This document shows positions 25,133-33,683 of a DNA stretch of 64,000 nt, one piece after another. The notes beneath the pieces were generated by a model. It did no database searches and had not been told where the DNA came from. It worked only from the letters and a program-made list of their open reading frames with translations. The stretch's first letter is position 1; every line of letters starts with the position of its first letter. Position numbers and translations under genes: made by a program. This DNA comes from an uncultured Aquimarina sp. GTDB lineage: Bacteria; Bacteroidota; Bacteroidia; Flavobacteriales; Flavobacteriaceae. The stretch lies in assembly GCA_947497175.1 (NCBI GenBank), contig CANMFM010000006.1, positions 496,001 to 560,000 on the forward strand. The letters run 5' to 3'.

Positions 25133-25669
25133 ATGATTAAATACTTTACTATTATTTTATTTCTGTTTTTTGTCAATAACAATGGTTATGTAGGAAAGTT
25201 CTCATATACTGAAAGAAGCGAATTAGCTTGGTCAGATTTTAGAGGAAGACCACAAACAAGTAGTACTTTTGATGCAAGTGTTAACACGGGGATAACCTAC
25301 CAATGGTCATATGGAAAAGATAGGGATGATATCGAACTAAATTATCAGGTGGATAGTTTTTGTTATCCTTCTTTATCATGGGTAAAAAGAGGTCAAATGT
25401 CTGAACACCTTCTCTCTCACGAACAATTACATTTTGACATTTCTGAATTGCATGCTAGAATCATGAGAAAAAGGCTTAAAGAGTATAAGCCTGGAGGCAA
25501 TATTAGAAGAGATCTCAATAAAATGTATAAATTGGTGGAGAGAATGAGAATTAATATGCAAGAACGATATGATGAAGAAACCAATCACTCCAAGAATGTT
25601 GAAAATCAAAAAAAGTGGGAGAAAAAAATACAGACCTTAATGTGGTACTACAGAGATTATCATAAATAA
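25133..25669 (+). CDS. DUF922 family secreted zinc-protease-like protein
   Basis: 178 residues from ATG 25133 (a TTG lies 21 nt upstream). A signal peptide (~1-17, MIKYFTIILFLFF) precedes a compact domain that opens with LAWSDFRG. The metallopeptidase-like motif HEQLHFD, of the HExxH form, lies at mid-protein, and a basic C-terminal helix (MRKRLKEY) follows. DUF922 proteins are predicted secreted zinc-dependent proteases; no activity has been shown that I know of. It is followed after 18 nt by the frameshifted DUF3820 gene. Confidence 0.82.
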   Translation: MIKYFTIILFLFFVNNNGYVGKFSYTERSELAWSDFRGRPQTSSTFDASVNTGITYQWSYGKDRDDIELNYQVDSFCYPSLSWVKRGQMSEHLLSHEQLHFDISELHARIMRKRLKEYKPGGNIRRDLNKMYKLVERMRINMQERYDEETNHSKNVENQKKWEKKIQTLMWYYRDYHK

Positions 25670-25687
25670 TCATTTCTTCCTACTCTC

Positions 25688-25910
25688 GTGGATATTCAGC
25701 TTCAAAAAGACTTCCTTGTAAAGCTTGCGCATACCAAAGCCTTTTGGTAAATATAAAGATAGATTTCTAATTGATATTCCAGAATATTATATAATTTGGT
25801 ATCATAACAAAGGTTTTCCTAAGGGTTTACTCGGGCAGCAATTGCAAACCGTGTATGAGCTCAAGTTAAACGGATTAGAATATTTGGTGCGAAATATTCA
25901 AAAACTATAA
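25688..25910 (+). pseudogene. DUF3820 family gene with a frameshift
   Basis: From GTG 25688 one frame gives a family-like start, DIQLQKDFLVKLAHTK; the next frame then gives PFGKYKDRFLIDIPEYYIIW, NKGFPKGLLGQQLQ and LKLNGLEYLV to the stop at 25910. In intact members the sequence runs LA(H/Q/Y)TKMPFGKYKG without break; here the codon after TK has lost two bases around 25735-25740 (ACC AAA G CCT TTT GGT). The total length, 223 nt, is one more than a multiple of three. It could be a sequencing error, a decayed gene or a programmed shift. Confidence 0.65.
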
Positions 25911-25911
25911 A

Positions 25912-26424
25912 TTACATGTTTACAAATTGATATCCTGCTAATTTGTTTTCTCTTAAATCAATTTCTGTTTCATTTAATAATATCCCATGCTCTATATAGG
26001 CTTTTAGATTTGCAAGCCAAAACGTCCAGCCATTGCTACATCCAAAATGTACTCTTAACTTGCTTTCATCATCTGTTGGGATATCAAATTGAGTTAATGT
26101 AACCATAGTAAAATTATTTATCTTTTCTAGTAGTATAGATAGTTTAGAGGTTTCAAATGTAATTTCTAAATAGTTTTTTCCATTAGCCTCCAGAACTTTT
26201 CCTTCCTCTTTTCCATCCCAATTATGCCATTGCCAGGTATATGTATCACCTTTCTCAATATGTTCTAATGGAGCCCTGGTTTGTCCTTCCATGTTTTTGT
26301 ACCTGGCTTTTTTTAAAAACCAAGAAGTTATTCCTTTTTCTGTGGCCCAAAGGTCATATAATCTTTCAATTGTAGTGTGAATGTATATTTTCTTGGTAAA
26401 CGAATTCCATTCTAATTTTTCCAT
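25912..26424 (-). CDS. SRPBCC / AHSA1-like START domain protein
   Basis: 170 residues without a signal peptide, forming one START/Bet v 1-type fold. EWNSFTKKIYIHTTIERLYDLW begins the domain, then GITSWFLKKARY, DTYTWQWHNWDGKEEGKVLE and LRVHFGCSNGWTFWLANLKAYIEHG, typical of the AHSA1 subfamily. Such proteins bind hydrophobic ligands or act with Hsp90, and many are of unknown role. The ligand cannot be inferred. It faces the DUF3820 gene tail to tail, 1 nt apart. Confidence 0.87.
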   Translation of the reverse strand: MEKLEWNSFTKKIYIHTTIERLYDLWATEKGITSWFLKKARYKNMEGQTRAPLEHIEKGDTYTWQWHNWDGKEEGKVLEANGKNYLEITFETSKLSILLEKINNFTMVTLTQFDIPTDDESKLRVHFGCSNGWTFWLANLKAYIEHGILLNETEIDLRENKLAGYQFVNM

Positions 26425-26626
26425 AATTAAAAGGGTTTGATGAAGTATGTTCCTAAAAATAATAAAAATCTATGTAATAGTATTTAAATATTTAAAAATC
26501 AATAACTTAATTATGGATACTTAATTTCATAACGATACTTTTGTTTTTTCAGATTGATAAAACTTCAATGTTATGGTTAAAAATGTGGGTGCTTATGTAG
26601 TGCCTGATGAAAGAGTAGTTATAAAA

Positions 26627-26654
26627 AAAGTGCTAAACTTTTGTCTAGCACTTT
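26627..26654 (-). terminator. Intrinsic terminator of lysA
   Basis: A 9-bp stem AAAGTGCTA / TAGCACTTT with a 10-nt loop, followed on the minus strand by a run of T residues (A-run at 26623-26629). It lies 24 nt beyond the lysA stop. Confidence 0.75.
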
Positions 26655-26678
26655 GTGTTTAAAATCCATAATCGACTC

Positions 26679-27914
26679 TTAAGATATTGACTCGGTAACT
26701 TTAGAAAAAATATCAATATCGATCTGATTTTTTGTAAGATCTTCAAATGTTTCTCTTTCACGAATTAAATGCGCTTTACCGTTATGCCACAATACTTCAG
26801 CAGGGCGGAAACGAGAATTATAATTGCTGGCCATAGAAAAGCAATAGGCTCCGGCATTTTTGAACGCAATGAGATCACCTTCGGTGATTTCAGAAATTCT
26901 TCTATTGGTGGCAAATGTATCGGTTTCGCATATATATCCCACTACCGAATAAAATCGTTCTCTGCCGTCTGGATTAGAAACGTTAATAATCTCATGGTGA
27001 GAGCCATAAAACATAGGTCTGATCAAATGATTAAGGCCACTATCAATACCCGCAAAAACTGTAGAAGTGGTTTGTTTTACAACATTTACTTTTGCTAAGA
27101 AATATCCCGCTTCGCTAACAAGAAATTTACCAGGTTCAAATCCTAAGGTTAATTCTTTGCCATATTCTTTACAGAATGCATTAAAGCGTTTTGTGAGTTT
27201 TTCGCCAAACTCTTCAATATTAGTTTCAATATCTCCAGGCTTGTAAGGGACTTTAAAGCCACTTCCGAAATCTATAAAATCAAGGTTTCTAAAGTGTTTT
27301 GCCGTTTCAAACAGGATTTCACTGGCATATAAAAACACTTCAACATCTAAAATGTCACTTCCGGTATGCATATGTATACCGTTGATATTCATTCCTGTGT
27401 TTTCAACGATTCTTATAATATGAGGAATTTGATGAATAGAAATACCAAATTTACTATCAATATGTCCAACAGAAATTTTGCTATTACCTCCGGCGAGTAC
27501 ATGTGGGTTAATACGAATACATACTGGGGTATGAGGATGTTTTGTTCCAAATTGTTCTAAGATCGAAAGGTTATCAATGTTTATTTGCACACCCATAGCC
27601 GAGACTTCTTCGATTTCTTCAAGAGAAACGCCATTAGGTGTAAAGATGATATCTTCCGGTTTTACACCTGCCAATAATCCTAATTTCACTTCTTGTATCG
27701 AAACCGTATCTAATCCTGCACCTAATGAATTTATTAGCTTTAATATAGCTATGTTTGAAAGTGCTTTTACGGCATAGTTCAGCTTTACCCGTTTGACTTT
27801 TTTGAAGGCATCTGTAAGGCGGTTAAACTGCGAAGTAATCTTTGAAGAGTCGTATACATACACAGGACTCCCAAACTCTCTTGCTACTGCTAATAAATTT
27901 TCATTTTCCATCAT
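26679..27914 (-). CDS. lysA: Diaminopimelate decarboxylase
   Basis: 411 residues. The PLP-binding alanine-racemase-like barrel starts with LNYAVKALSNIA (Lys for the Schiff base) and includes HMHTGSDILD, DFGSGF and GFEPGKFLVSEAGYFL. The C-terminal barrel holds CETDTFATNRRI and GAYCFSMASNYNSR with the substrate-side Tyr and Cys. It decarboxylates meso-diaminopimelate to lysine. There is no gene of the same pathway beside it; it is transcribed alone, from a -7 element right at its start codon to the terminator at 26627. The start is the ATG at 27914 or the next codon. Confidence 0.96.
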   Translation of the reverse strand: MMENENLLAVAREFGSPVYVYDSSKITSQFNRLTDAFKKVKRVKLNYAVKALSNIAILKLINSLGAGLDTVSIQEVKLGLLAGVKPEDIIFTPNGVSLEEIEEVSAMGVQINIDNLSILEQFGTKHPHTPVCIRINPHVLAGGNSKISVGHIDSKFGISIHQIPHIIRIVENTGMNINGIHMHTGSDILDVEVFLYASEILFETAKHFRNLDFIDFGSGFKVPYKPGDIETNIEEFGEKLTKRFNAFCKEYGKELTLGFEPGKFLVSEAGYFLAKVNVVKQTTSTVFAGIDSGLNHLIRPMFYGSHHEIINVSNPDGRERFYSVVGYICETDTFATNRRISEITEGDLIAFKNAGAYCFSMASNYNSRFRPAEVLWHNGKAHLIRERETFEDLTKNQIDIDIFSKVTESIS

Positions 27915-27918
27915 GTCA

Positions 27919-27926
27919 CAAATTTA
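27919..27926 (-). promoter_or_regulatory. -7 element directly before the lysA start
   Basis: On the minus strand TAAATTTG matches TAnnTTTG and ends 4 nt before the lysA ATG, so the transcript would be nearly leaderless. A TTG at 27944-27942 is 15 nt upstream. Confidence 0.4.
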
Positions 27927-28062
27927 AGCTTACGAAATTATCAATAAAATTATAGATATTGATAGTTGACTTCAAAAAAATCTACTACAACGATAGATTT
28001 TTAGATTTTTAACTTGCATTTAAGTACGAACCAATGTCTTAATTAGTATTTTTAATAAAAAA

Positions 28063-28698
28063 ATGTTGCCTTTATTTCCTTTACAAGCAGTAGTGTATCC
28101 GGGTGAACGACTCCCTTTACATATTTTTGAAAAAAGATATCAGCAATTAATCGATGATTGTGATGATAAGGGTATGTCTTTTGGTATTCCAACATATATC
28201 GATAAAAAATTAGAATATGGAACTGAAGTGCGACTTGATAAGATAGCAAAAAAATATCCAGGAGGGGAGAGTGATGTGGTATGTGTAGGAACTAAGATTT
28301 TTAAAATCGAAAATTTCTACCAACAATTTCCCGGTAAGCTTTATGCGGGAGGCGATGTAGTGTTTCTTGAAGATACCGATGTCGGAGCAGAAGAACTTCA
28401 GGAAGAATTACTTAAAAATATTGCAATTCTCTATGTAGAGTTAACCATTGATAATCCACCAGTATTCAATATTCCTTTTGTTAGTTATCAAGTGGCTCAT
28501 AAGGTGGGTTTGACCCTGCATCAGGAATATCATTTATTAAAACTTCGTAGTGAGTTTGAACGGCTCAATTATCTCCTGGGTCATCTTAAAATAACAATTC
28601 CCGTAGTGCGAGAAATGAATAAAGCCAGAGAAGTCATTAAAATGAATGGCCACTTTAGAAATTTTGATCCTTTGGATTTTGAAGACTTCAAACTCTAA
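28063..28698 (+). CDS. LON peptidase substrate-binding domain protein
   Basis: 211 residues formed by one Lon N-terminal (PUA-like) domain: MLPLFPLQAVVYPGERLPLHIFEKRYQQLIDD is the family start, and the middle contains VVCVGTKIFKIENFYQ. No ATPase or protease domain follows, so it is a stand-alone domain protein (COG2802 type), found widely and of unknown role, perhaps a protein-binding adaptor. It is divergent from lysA. Confidence 0.9.
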   Translation: MLPLFPLQAVVYPGERLPLHIFEKRYQQLIDDCDDKGMSFGIPTYIDKKLEYGTEVRLDKIAKKYPGGESDVVCVGTKIFKIENFYQQFPGKLYAGGDVVFLEDTDVGAEELQEELLKNIAILYVELTIDNPPVFNIPFVSYQVAHKVGLTLHQEYHLLKLRSEFERLNYLLGHLKITIPVVREMNKAREVIKMNGHFRNFDPLDFEDFKL

Positions 28699-28787
28699 GG
28701 TGTTCGCTTTATGAGATTTGCCATATTTTAAAATTTTTATGCTATAAAATTTGTTCGGTACGTTCTTTGTTTTTTTAATGCAAAAGA

Positions 28788-28819
28788 TTGGCACAGTTAC
28801 TTCACTTTTCCTATTTTTG
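28788..28819 (+). promoter_or_regulatory. Bacteroidota-type promoter of sucC
   Basis: TTG at 28788-28790 (-33 element) and TATTTTTG at 28812-28819 (-7 element, exact TAnnTTTG) are separated by 21 nt. The leader to the sucC ATG is about 30 nt. The best-formed housekeeping promoter in the window. Confidence 0.7.
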
Positions 28820-28851
28820 GGACTCCTATAAAAAAGGCAAAATATAACATT

Positions 28852-30045
28852 ATGAATTTACACGAATATCAGGGTAAAGAGATATTAAGCAGCTTTGGAG
28901 TGCGTATTCAACGAGGTATTGTTGCGCAAAATGCAAATGAGGCTGTAGCGGCTGCAAAACAACTTACTGCAGAGACTGGGACAGGTTGGCATGTGATCAA
29001 AGCACAAGTGCATGCTGGTGGCCGCGGTAAAGGCGGAGGAGTGAAGCTGGCAAAAAACCTTAAGGAGGTAGAAGAAATAGCAGAGCAAATTATAGGGATG
29101 AACCTTATCACACCGCAAACGTCTGCAGAAGGAAAAAAAGTGCATCAGGTACTTGTAGCCGAAGATGTTTATTATCCTGGCGATAGTGAGCCAGATGAGT
29201 TTTATATGTCTGTGCTTTTAAATCGTACCAGCGGTCGCAATATGATCATGTATTCTACAGAAGGAGGTATGGATATCGAAACTGTAGCAGAAGAAACTCC
29301 ACACCTGATCTTTACAGAAGAGGTAGATCCATCTGTAGGCTTATTACCTTTTCAAGCAAGAAGAGTAGCATTTAATCTTGGATTAAGTGGGGCAGCTTTT
29401 AAAGAAATGACCAAGTTTGTAATGGCATTATATACTGCGTATGTAAAATCAGACGCTTCATTATTTGAAATAAACCCGGTTCTTAAAACGAGTGATGATA
29501 AAATCATGGCTGTTGATGCTAAGGTTACTTTAGATGATAATGCTTTATATCGTCATAAGAATTATGTAGATATGCGAGATATTCGCGAAGAAAATCCAAT
29601 CGAGGTTGAGGCTAAAGAAGTTGGACTTAACTATGTTGATCTAGATGGAAATGTAGGATGTATGGTAAACGGAGCAGGACTTGCAATGGCAACAATGGAT
29701 TTAATCAAACAAGCTGGAGGTGAACCTGCAAACTTTCTGGATGTAGGAGGTACTGCAGATGCAAAACGTGTTGAAACCGCATTTAGAATTATTCTTAAAG
29801 ATCCAAATGTTAAAGCTATTTTAATCAATATCTTTGGAGGAATTGTTCGTTGTGATCGTGTTGCACAAGGTGTTGTCGATGCCTATAAAAATATGGGTGA
29901 TGCCATCAACGTTCCTATTATTGTTCGTTTACAAGGTACTAATGCGGATATCGCAAAAGAGCTTATTGATTCTAGCGGTTTGGATGTACAAAGTGCGGTA
30001 CAATTTCAAGAAGCTGCAGATAAAGTACAAGCGGTATTGGCATAA
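28852..30045 (+). CDS. sucC: Succinyl-CoA synthetase (ADP-forming) subunit beta
   Basis: 397 residues, normal length. The ATP-grasp domain opens with MNLHEYQGKEILSSFGV and has HAGGRGKGGGVKLAK and SLFEINPVL; the CoA-ligase part contains FLDVGGTADA and INIFGGIVRCD. It forms the nucleotide-binding half of the TCA-cycle enzyme that makes succinate and ATP from succinyl-CoA. The alpha subunit (sucD) is not adjacent, as in many Bacteroidota where sucC and sucD are separate. It ends at a strong terminator. Confidence 0.97.
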   Translation: MNLHEYQGKEILSSFGVRIQRGIVAQNANEAVAAAKQLTAETGTGWHVIKAQVHAGGRGKGGGVKLAKNLKEVEEIAEQIIGMNLITPQTSAEGKKVHQVLVAEDVYYPGDSEPDEFYMSVLLNRTSGRNMIMYSTEGGMDIETVAEETPHLIFTEEVDPSVGLLPFQARRVAFNLGLSGAAFKEMTKFVMALYTAYVKSDASLFEINPVLKTSDDKIMAVDAKVTLDDNALYRHKNYVDMRDIREENPIEVEAKEVGLNYVDLDGNVGCMVNGAGLAMATMDLIKQAGGEPANFLDVGGTADAKRVETAFRIILKDPNVKAILINIFGGIVRCDRVAQGVVDAYKNMGDAINVPIIVRLQGTNADIAKELIDSSGLDVQSAVQFQEAADKVQAVLA

Positions 30046-30074
30046 TAAAAGGAAAATTTATTAAAATACTAATG

Positions 30075-30107
30075 AGAAGCGATCTGTCTAAGATCGCTTC
30101 TTTTTTT
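30075..30107 (+). terminator. Intrinsic terminator of sucC
   Basis: A 10-bp GC-containing stem GAAGCGATCT / AGATCGCTTC with a 5-nt loop at 30076-30100, followed by seven T residues. Confidence 0.9.
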
Positions 30108-30117
30108 ATCTCAAGAA

Positions 30118-30630
30118 ATGATGAAAAATGAAACCACAGAAAGAATAGTTGAGAAATTAGAAATGAATCCTCATCCAGAAGGCGGTTTTTATAAAGAAAC
30201 CTATAGAAGTAATGGGGTTATCACCAAAAATGCTTTAGATAAATCATTTAATGGAGATCGTAATTATTGCACGGCGATATATTTTTTACTCACTTCAGAT
30301 AATTTTTCAGCATTTCATCGTATCAAACAGGATGAGCTATGGCATTATTATGCAGGATCTTCATTGTATGTGCATGTTATTGATCCAAAGGGTAACTATA
30401 AAAGATATACCGTGGGTATCAATTTAGCAGAAGATGAGACTCCTCAACTGGTTGTTCCTGCCGGGTGTTGGTTTGCCTCCAGTGTTAAAGATATTGAAGC
30501 ATTTTCTTTGGTAGGATGTACGGTAGCACCGGGATTTGATTTTGATGATTTTGAGCTTGGAGAACGAAATATTCTAATAGCGCAATTTCCAGAACATGAA
30601 CATATAATAACCCAGCTTACCAGAGACTAA
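30118..30630 (+). CDS. DUF985 family cupin protein
   Basis: 170 residues forming one small beta-barrel: HPEGGFYKETYRS, TAIYFLLTSDNFSAFHRIKQDELWHYY (with His residues in the barrel) and LVVPAGCWFAS, VAPGFDFDDFELG. This is the cupin_5 (DUF985) family, structurally cupins of uncertain enzymatic role; some relatives are sugar-nucleotide epimerase-like. It lies between the sucC terminator and a large methyltransferase, its stop overlapping that gene's stop by 4 nt. Confidence 0.9.
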   Translation: MMKNETTERIVEKLEMNPHPEGGFYKETYRSNGVITKNALDKSFNGDRNYCTAIYFLLTSDNFSAFHRIKQDELWHYYAGSSLYVHVIDPKGNYKRYTVGINLAEDETPQLVVPAGCWFASSVKDIEAFSLVGCTVAPGFDFDDFELGERNILIAQFPEHEHIITQLTRD

Positions 30631-32240
30631 GAGTCCTGTTTTCCAATTAAATAATGTATACTGACTGTAGCTAATTCAGAATTTGGAAATTTTGCAAAAT
30701 ATGCCGGATCACTTTGAAGCCCTGTTTCTTTAATAACTTTCAAAAAAGATTCAATCTCAAGAATGTATTGATCAGAAAATCCATGGGTGGCATCATATGC
30801 AGTTGCTGCAGTTTTACCTAGGTTGTCTGCGACAAGTTTGGGGTTGATAGTGTGCAATTCGATAACTATTAATCCAAATTGAGAAATATAAGGTGCCCAT
30901 TTTTTAAAGTGATCTTTTAGATTTCGTTCTACATCAGTATTATCTAATCGCTTTCCTCTATATGCAAAAGCCCCAGAAGATTGACTCGGATGGTCTAATG
31001 TGGTTATAGGTTTGCTCCAAACCCTGTTGTGATCCAAAAATGTTCTTACTGATAGAAGATCCTTTAGTTCAATACTATAATTATCGTTTAGGTCTTTTTG
31101 TAGCAAATCAGGATCGCTGATATCTCCCCAAATCACTTTGGCCCATATATCTGCCTGGATGAGATTAGCTCGGGTTACTTTTAATGCAGCTTTGTTGTAA
31201 TCGGCCCCCACTAAAAATAAGGGATGGTCATCTAAGTGTTTTCCTCTAAGTGTTTTAGATTCAATTACTTCAAAAAGGTGGATCAAGAACGCTCCGTTAC
31301 CGCATCCCATATCCAAAATTCCCTTAGGTTGCTCTTCCAGTGGTTTGTTAAAAAGGCTTATAATTATTTCATCAATTTTTTTAAAATAGGTAATATGTGC
31401 GCCTCCGCTTCCCCATACATTCATTTCGCGATCCACATGAGTTTCATTCTCTTCGGTTGTGCTCCACAAGATCTCTGGATCTCCAAATAACAAATCGTCC
31501 ATTTTTCTGAACATGGGGATATAGGATACGGTAACTCCATAGGCAGAAGCTCTTTTGGCAAAAAACAAACCCTTGTCAGTAAATGTGTAGTTATTCTTGG
31601 ATTTTATGAACCATCCTAAATAGGATAAAAATGAAAGTATTTTGTCAAAACTTTCTGGATGATGGTGATATTCGTCGGCGCTAAAAGAAGCTTCCATAAA
31701 ATATTTGTGAAACATACCTCCCATGCCCAGGTGAACAGTTGTTGGACCCACAAGAATACCTTCAATGTGTTTTAAAATTTGATCTTGAATTATAGTCGTA
31801 TTTGGGTTTTTATTAGGCTCCAGAGAAAAACGATTTTGATATTTTTGGAATAACTTTTCTAATTTGTGAAAAGGCTCTAGTTCAAACTTTCGGGGATGAA
31901 ACTTGCCAGAATAAGTTAACAGATCGATAACATCTTCATATATATAAAAAGTGTTGAAGGCAATTTCAGAATGTTCATTACTACTTACTTTCACTTCTTT
32001 TTGATCAACATGATACCTTAGCCAACCCTGCGCACTTAATATACGAAGTGCAACATTAAGATATCCTTCGTTAGCGTTAAAGTCTGCTGCAATTTGCGAA
32101 ACCAACACTTCTTTGTTTTGTAAAAGATAATCTGTGATGCCATTTTTTAAAAGAGAATAGGCAACAGGGGCTACGGCTATTCCATCTAAATGACGAAAAA
32201 GCTCTTCTCTATATTGTTGTTTTTCAGTTGCAGTGAGCAT
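30627..32240 (-). CDS. Class I SAM-dependent methyltransferase, large, winged-helix N-terminus
   Basis: 537 residues. The N-terminal ~130 residues look like a winged-helix dimerisation domain (YSLLKNGITDYLL, ISAQGWLRY) as in O-methyltransferases; a second similar region may follow at ~140-250. The methyltransferase core has the SAM motif GILDMGCGNGAFLIHLFEV at ~295-315 and LFLVGADYNKAALKVTR. A long C-terminal part (DPDLLQKDLN, VRTFLDHNRVW) follows. The size and order recall AprA-type methyltransferases of polyketide pathways, but no PKS is nearby, so the substrate is unknown. The gene is transcribed alone on the minus strand. Confidence 0.82.
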   Translation of the reverse strand: MLTATEKQQYREELFRHLDGIAVAPVAYSLLKNGITDYLLQNKEVLVSQIAADFNANEGYLNVALRILSAQGWLRYHVDQKEVKVSSNEHSEIAFNTFYIYEDVIDLLTYSGKFHPRKFELEPFHKLEKLFQKYQNRFSLEPNKNPNTTIIQDQILKHIEGILVGPTTVHLGMGGMFHKYFMEASFSADEYHHHPESFDKILSFLSYLGWFIKSKNNYTFTDKGLFFAKRASAYGVTVSYIPMFRKMDDLLFGDPEILWSTTEENETHVDREMNVWGSGGAHITYFKKIDEIIISLFNKPLEEQPKGILDMGCGNGAFLIHLFEVIESKTLRGKHLDDHPLFLVGADYNKAALKVTRANLIQADIWAKVIWGDISDPDLLQKDLNDNYSIELKDLLSVRTFLDHNRVWSKPITTLDHPSQSSGAFAYRGKRLDNTDVERNLKDHFKKWAPYISQFGLIVIELHTINPKLVADNLGKTAATAYDATHGFSDQYILEIESFLKVIKETGLQSDPAYFAKFPNSELATVSIHYLIGKQDS

Positions 32241-32307
32241 AAATGCTAAATGGTATTGTATGGTTGAGCTTTACCAAAGTAAGCATTTATTTTTGAAGTA
32301 TGTAATC

Positions 32308-32574
32308 TTATTTTGTATTCTTCTCAGGGTCAGATTTCTCGTTTTTTTTGGGCATTGGACCTCTGAGATGAATGATAAGTCCATTCAAAAAATTGCGGAG
32401 AATCTGATCGCCGCATTCCATATATTTAGGATGGTTTTCATTTCTAAAAATGGCTCCTAATTCGCTTTTAGTGACTTTGAAATCCACAAGAGCGCAAATT
32501 TTTACAATATCATCATCACGAAGTTTGTGTGCGACTCTTAATTTCTTAAATATATCATTGTTTGTTAAACCCAT
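32308..32574 (-). CDS. DUF1456 family protein (YehS-like, single domain)
   Basis: 88 residues. The DUF1456 pattern is clear: TNNDIFKKLRVAHKLRDDDIVKI, VTKSELGAIFRNENHPKYMECGDQILRNFLNGL. YehS of enterobacteria has two such repeats in ~156 residues; this is a one-repeat form with a basic hydrophilic tail (KKNEKSDPEKNTK). The function is unknown. The promoter element TACCTTTG lies 5 nt before the start (see 32580). Confidence 0.85.
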   Translation of the reverse strand: MGLTNNDIFKKLRVAHKLRDDDIVKICALVDFKVTKSELGAIFRNENHPKYMECGDQILRNFLNGLIIHLRGPMPKKNEKSDPEKNTK

Positions 32575-32579
32575 AGGCG

Positions 32580-32587
32580 CAAAGGTA
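32580..32587 (-). promoter_or_regulatory. -7 element directly before the DUF1456 gene
   Basis: On the minus strand TACCTTTG fits TAnnTTTG and ends 5 nt before the ATG at 32574; no -33 TTG is obvious. Confidence 0.4.
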
Positions 32588-32659
32588 AGTTTTGTAAAGG
32601 AAATGTAAGTAATTATAGTTTGAAATTTACTATTTTCGGCAAAAACGTTATTGATTCAA

Positions 32660-33061
32660 ATGTATAGTAAAGAAGAAAAATTGAGTTTGCTTTCAGAGAT
32701 GATACAATTTGCTAAAGCAGATAAAGAAATGAAAGAGCAAGAGTATAATTTTATATTGGCTGTAGCTTCGCAATTGGATATATCAAAGGAAGAAATCGAT
32801 TTTTTGTTCGAAAAAGAGGTGGATAAAAAAAGCCTTCAGCCTGAATCACAAAGAATTCTTCAGTTTCATAGATTAGTATTGCTTATGAATGTTGATCAGG
32901 AGGCTTCTCTTTCTGAAGTTCATAAGATTAAAGAAATTGGTTTACAAATGGGGTTGCGTCCAGAGGCAATCAATGTGGTTTTAGAAGAAATGCACAGGTA
33001 TCCCAATAAGGTAATTCCGCCAAAAGAGCTGATTTCTATCTTTACTCGTTTTTATAATTAG
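32660..33061 (+). CDS. TerB-like (DUF533/TerB superfamily) small protein
   Basis: 133 residues from ATG 32660 (an upstream TTG at 32651 is less likely). All-helical, acidic: KEEKLSLLSEMIQFAKADKEM, EYNFILAVASQLDISKEEID, FHRLVLLMNVDQEAS. This is the TerB-like pattern of short helical domains with acidic metal-binding-like residues, first seen in tellurite-resistance clusters but widespread. No other ter genes are near, so resistance is not implied. Single gene, divergent from DUF1456. Confidence 0.78.
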   Translation: MYSKEEKLSLLSEMIQFAKADKEMKEQEYNFILAVASQLDISKEEIDFLFEKEVDKKSLQPESQRILQFHRLVLLMNVDQEASLSEVHKIKEIGLQMGLRPEAINVVLEEMHRYPNKVIPPKELISIFTRFYN

Positions 33062-33609
33062 TGGATTTTAACCCATACATGTGGTGTAGAAAAACTTTTT
33101 CCGGTGCGGATCGGTTCTCTTTTATGATTTCTTAATGTGAAAATAAGCAGATTAGGTTTTTTAGATGATTGATAATGTGTTTTTTATCGATTTTCGCTTC
33201 ACCTTGTCGAATTTTAAGGGTGCTAAATACATAGTAGTTGTAAAAAGTATTTCGATTGTATTTTATTCGTTATGCATAAGAATGTTGATTCAACATTTGC
33301 TAATAGTAGATTTCAGATTTTTAATTATATTATTTGAGATCTTAAGTGTAATCTTAAAACAAAAATATGAATTTTTTTTACGGAATTGTATTTGTTGATC
33401 TTAACGTGTTTAAGACATTTATTCAGGACTTACCTGCCGCTTGCAGTAATGCAATTTGTAGATGATTTATTGGATATAAGTCCAATAAGGAGGAGTTAAA
33501 TTTTTTAGAATTTTTAGAGGATATTTTAAAAGTGGAGATGTATGTATAATTGTCCATTTTTAAATTATCCTTTTCTTTTGACTGATTTTGTCATTGCAAC
33601 AATATAAAT
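33062..33609. other. Non-coding stretch before hsp20 control region
   Basis: About 550 bp without a supportable ORF (one 77-codon plus-strand frame has no family-like sequence or RBS). A perfect 8-bp hairpin TTATTGGA / TCCAATAA with a 6-nt loop lies at 33467-33488, without T-run, followed by GGAGGAG. I see no promoter. Confidence 0.4.
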
Positions 33610-33654
33610 GTGTCATTTTGACACTTATTCTACGTGTATTGATGACATAATGTC
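33610..33654 (+). promoter_or_regulatory. Two inverted repeats upstream of the hsp20 sigma-54 promoter
   Basis: GTGTCA-TTT-TGACAC at 33610-33624 and GACAT-A-ATGTC at 33644-33654 are perfect inverted repeats centred about 76 and 44 nt before the predicted transcription start. These are plausible sites for a sigma-54 activator or heat-shock regulator. Confidence 0.5.
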
Positions 33655-33667
33655 GTTTAAATTGAAA

Positions 33668-33683
33668 TGGAACCCAAATTGCT
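33668..33683 (+). promoter_or_regulatory. Sigma-54 (RpoN) promoter of hsp20
   Basis: TGGAAC-CCAAA-TTGCT matches the -24/-12 consensus TGGCAC-N5-TTGCW with exact spacing and a single mismatch (the fourth base). The predicted start near 33694 gives a leader of about 40 nt to the hsp20 ATG at 33733. Confidence 0.7.

Noticed and set aside
26573..26662. Plus-strand 29-codon ORF (MVKNVGAYVVPDERVVIKK and on)
   Set aside because: It runs across the lysA terminator stem, which is sufficient to explain the sequence; no other support.
33165..33398. Plus-strand 77-codon ORF upstream of hsp20
   Set aside because: No family-like sequence or start signal; AT-rich hydrophobic run.
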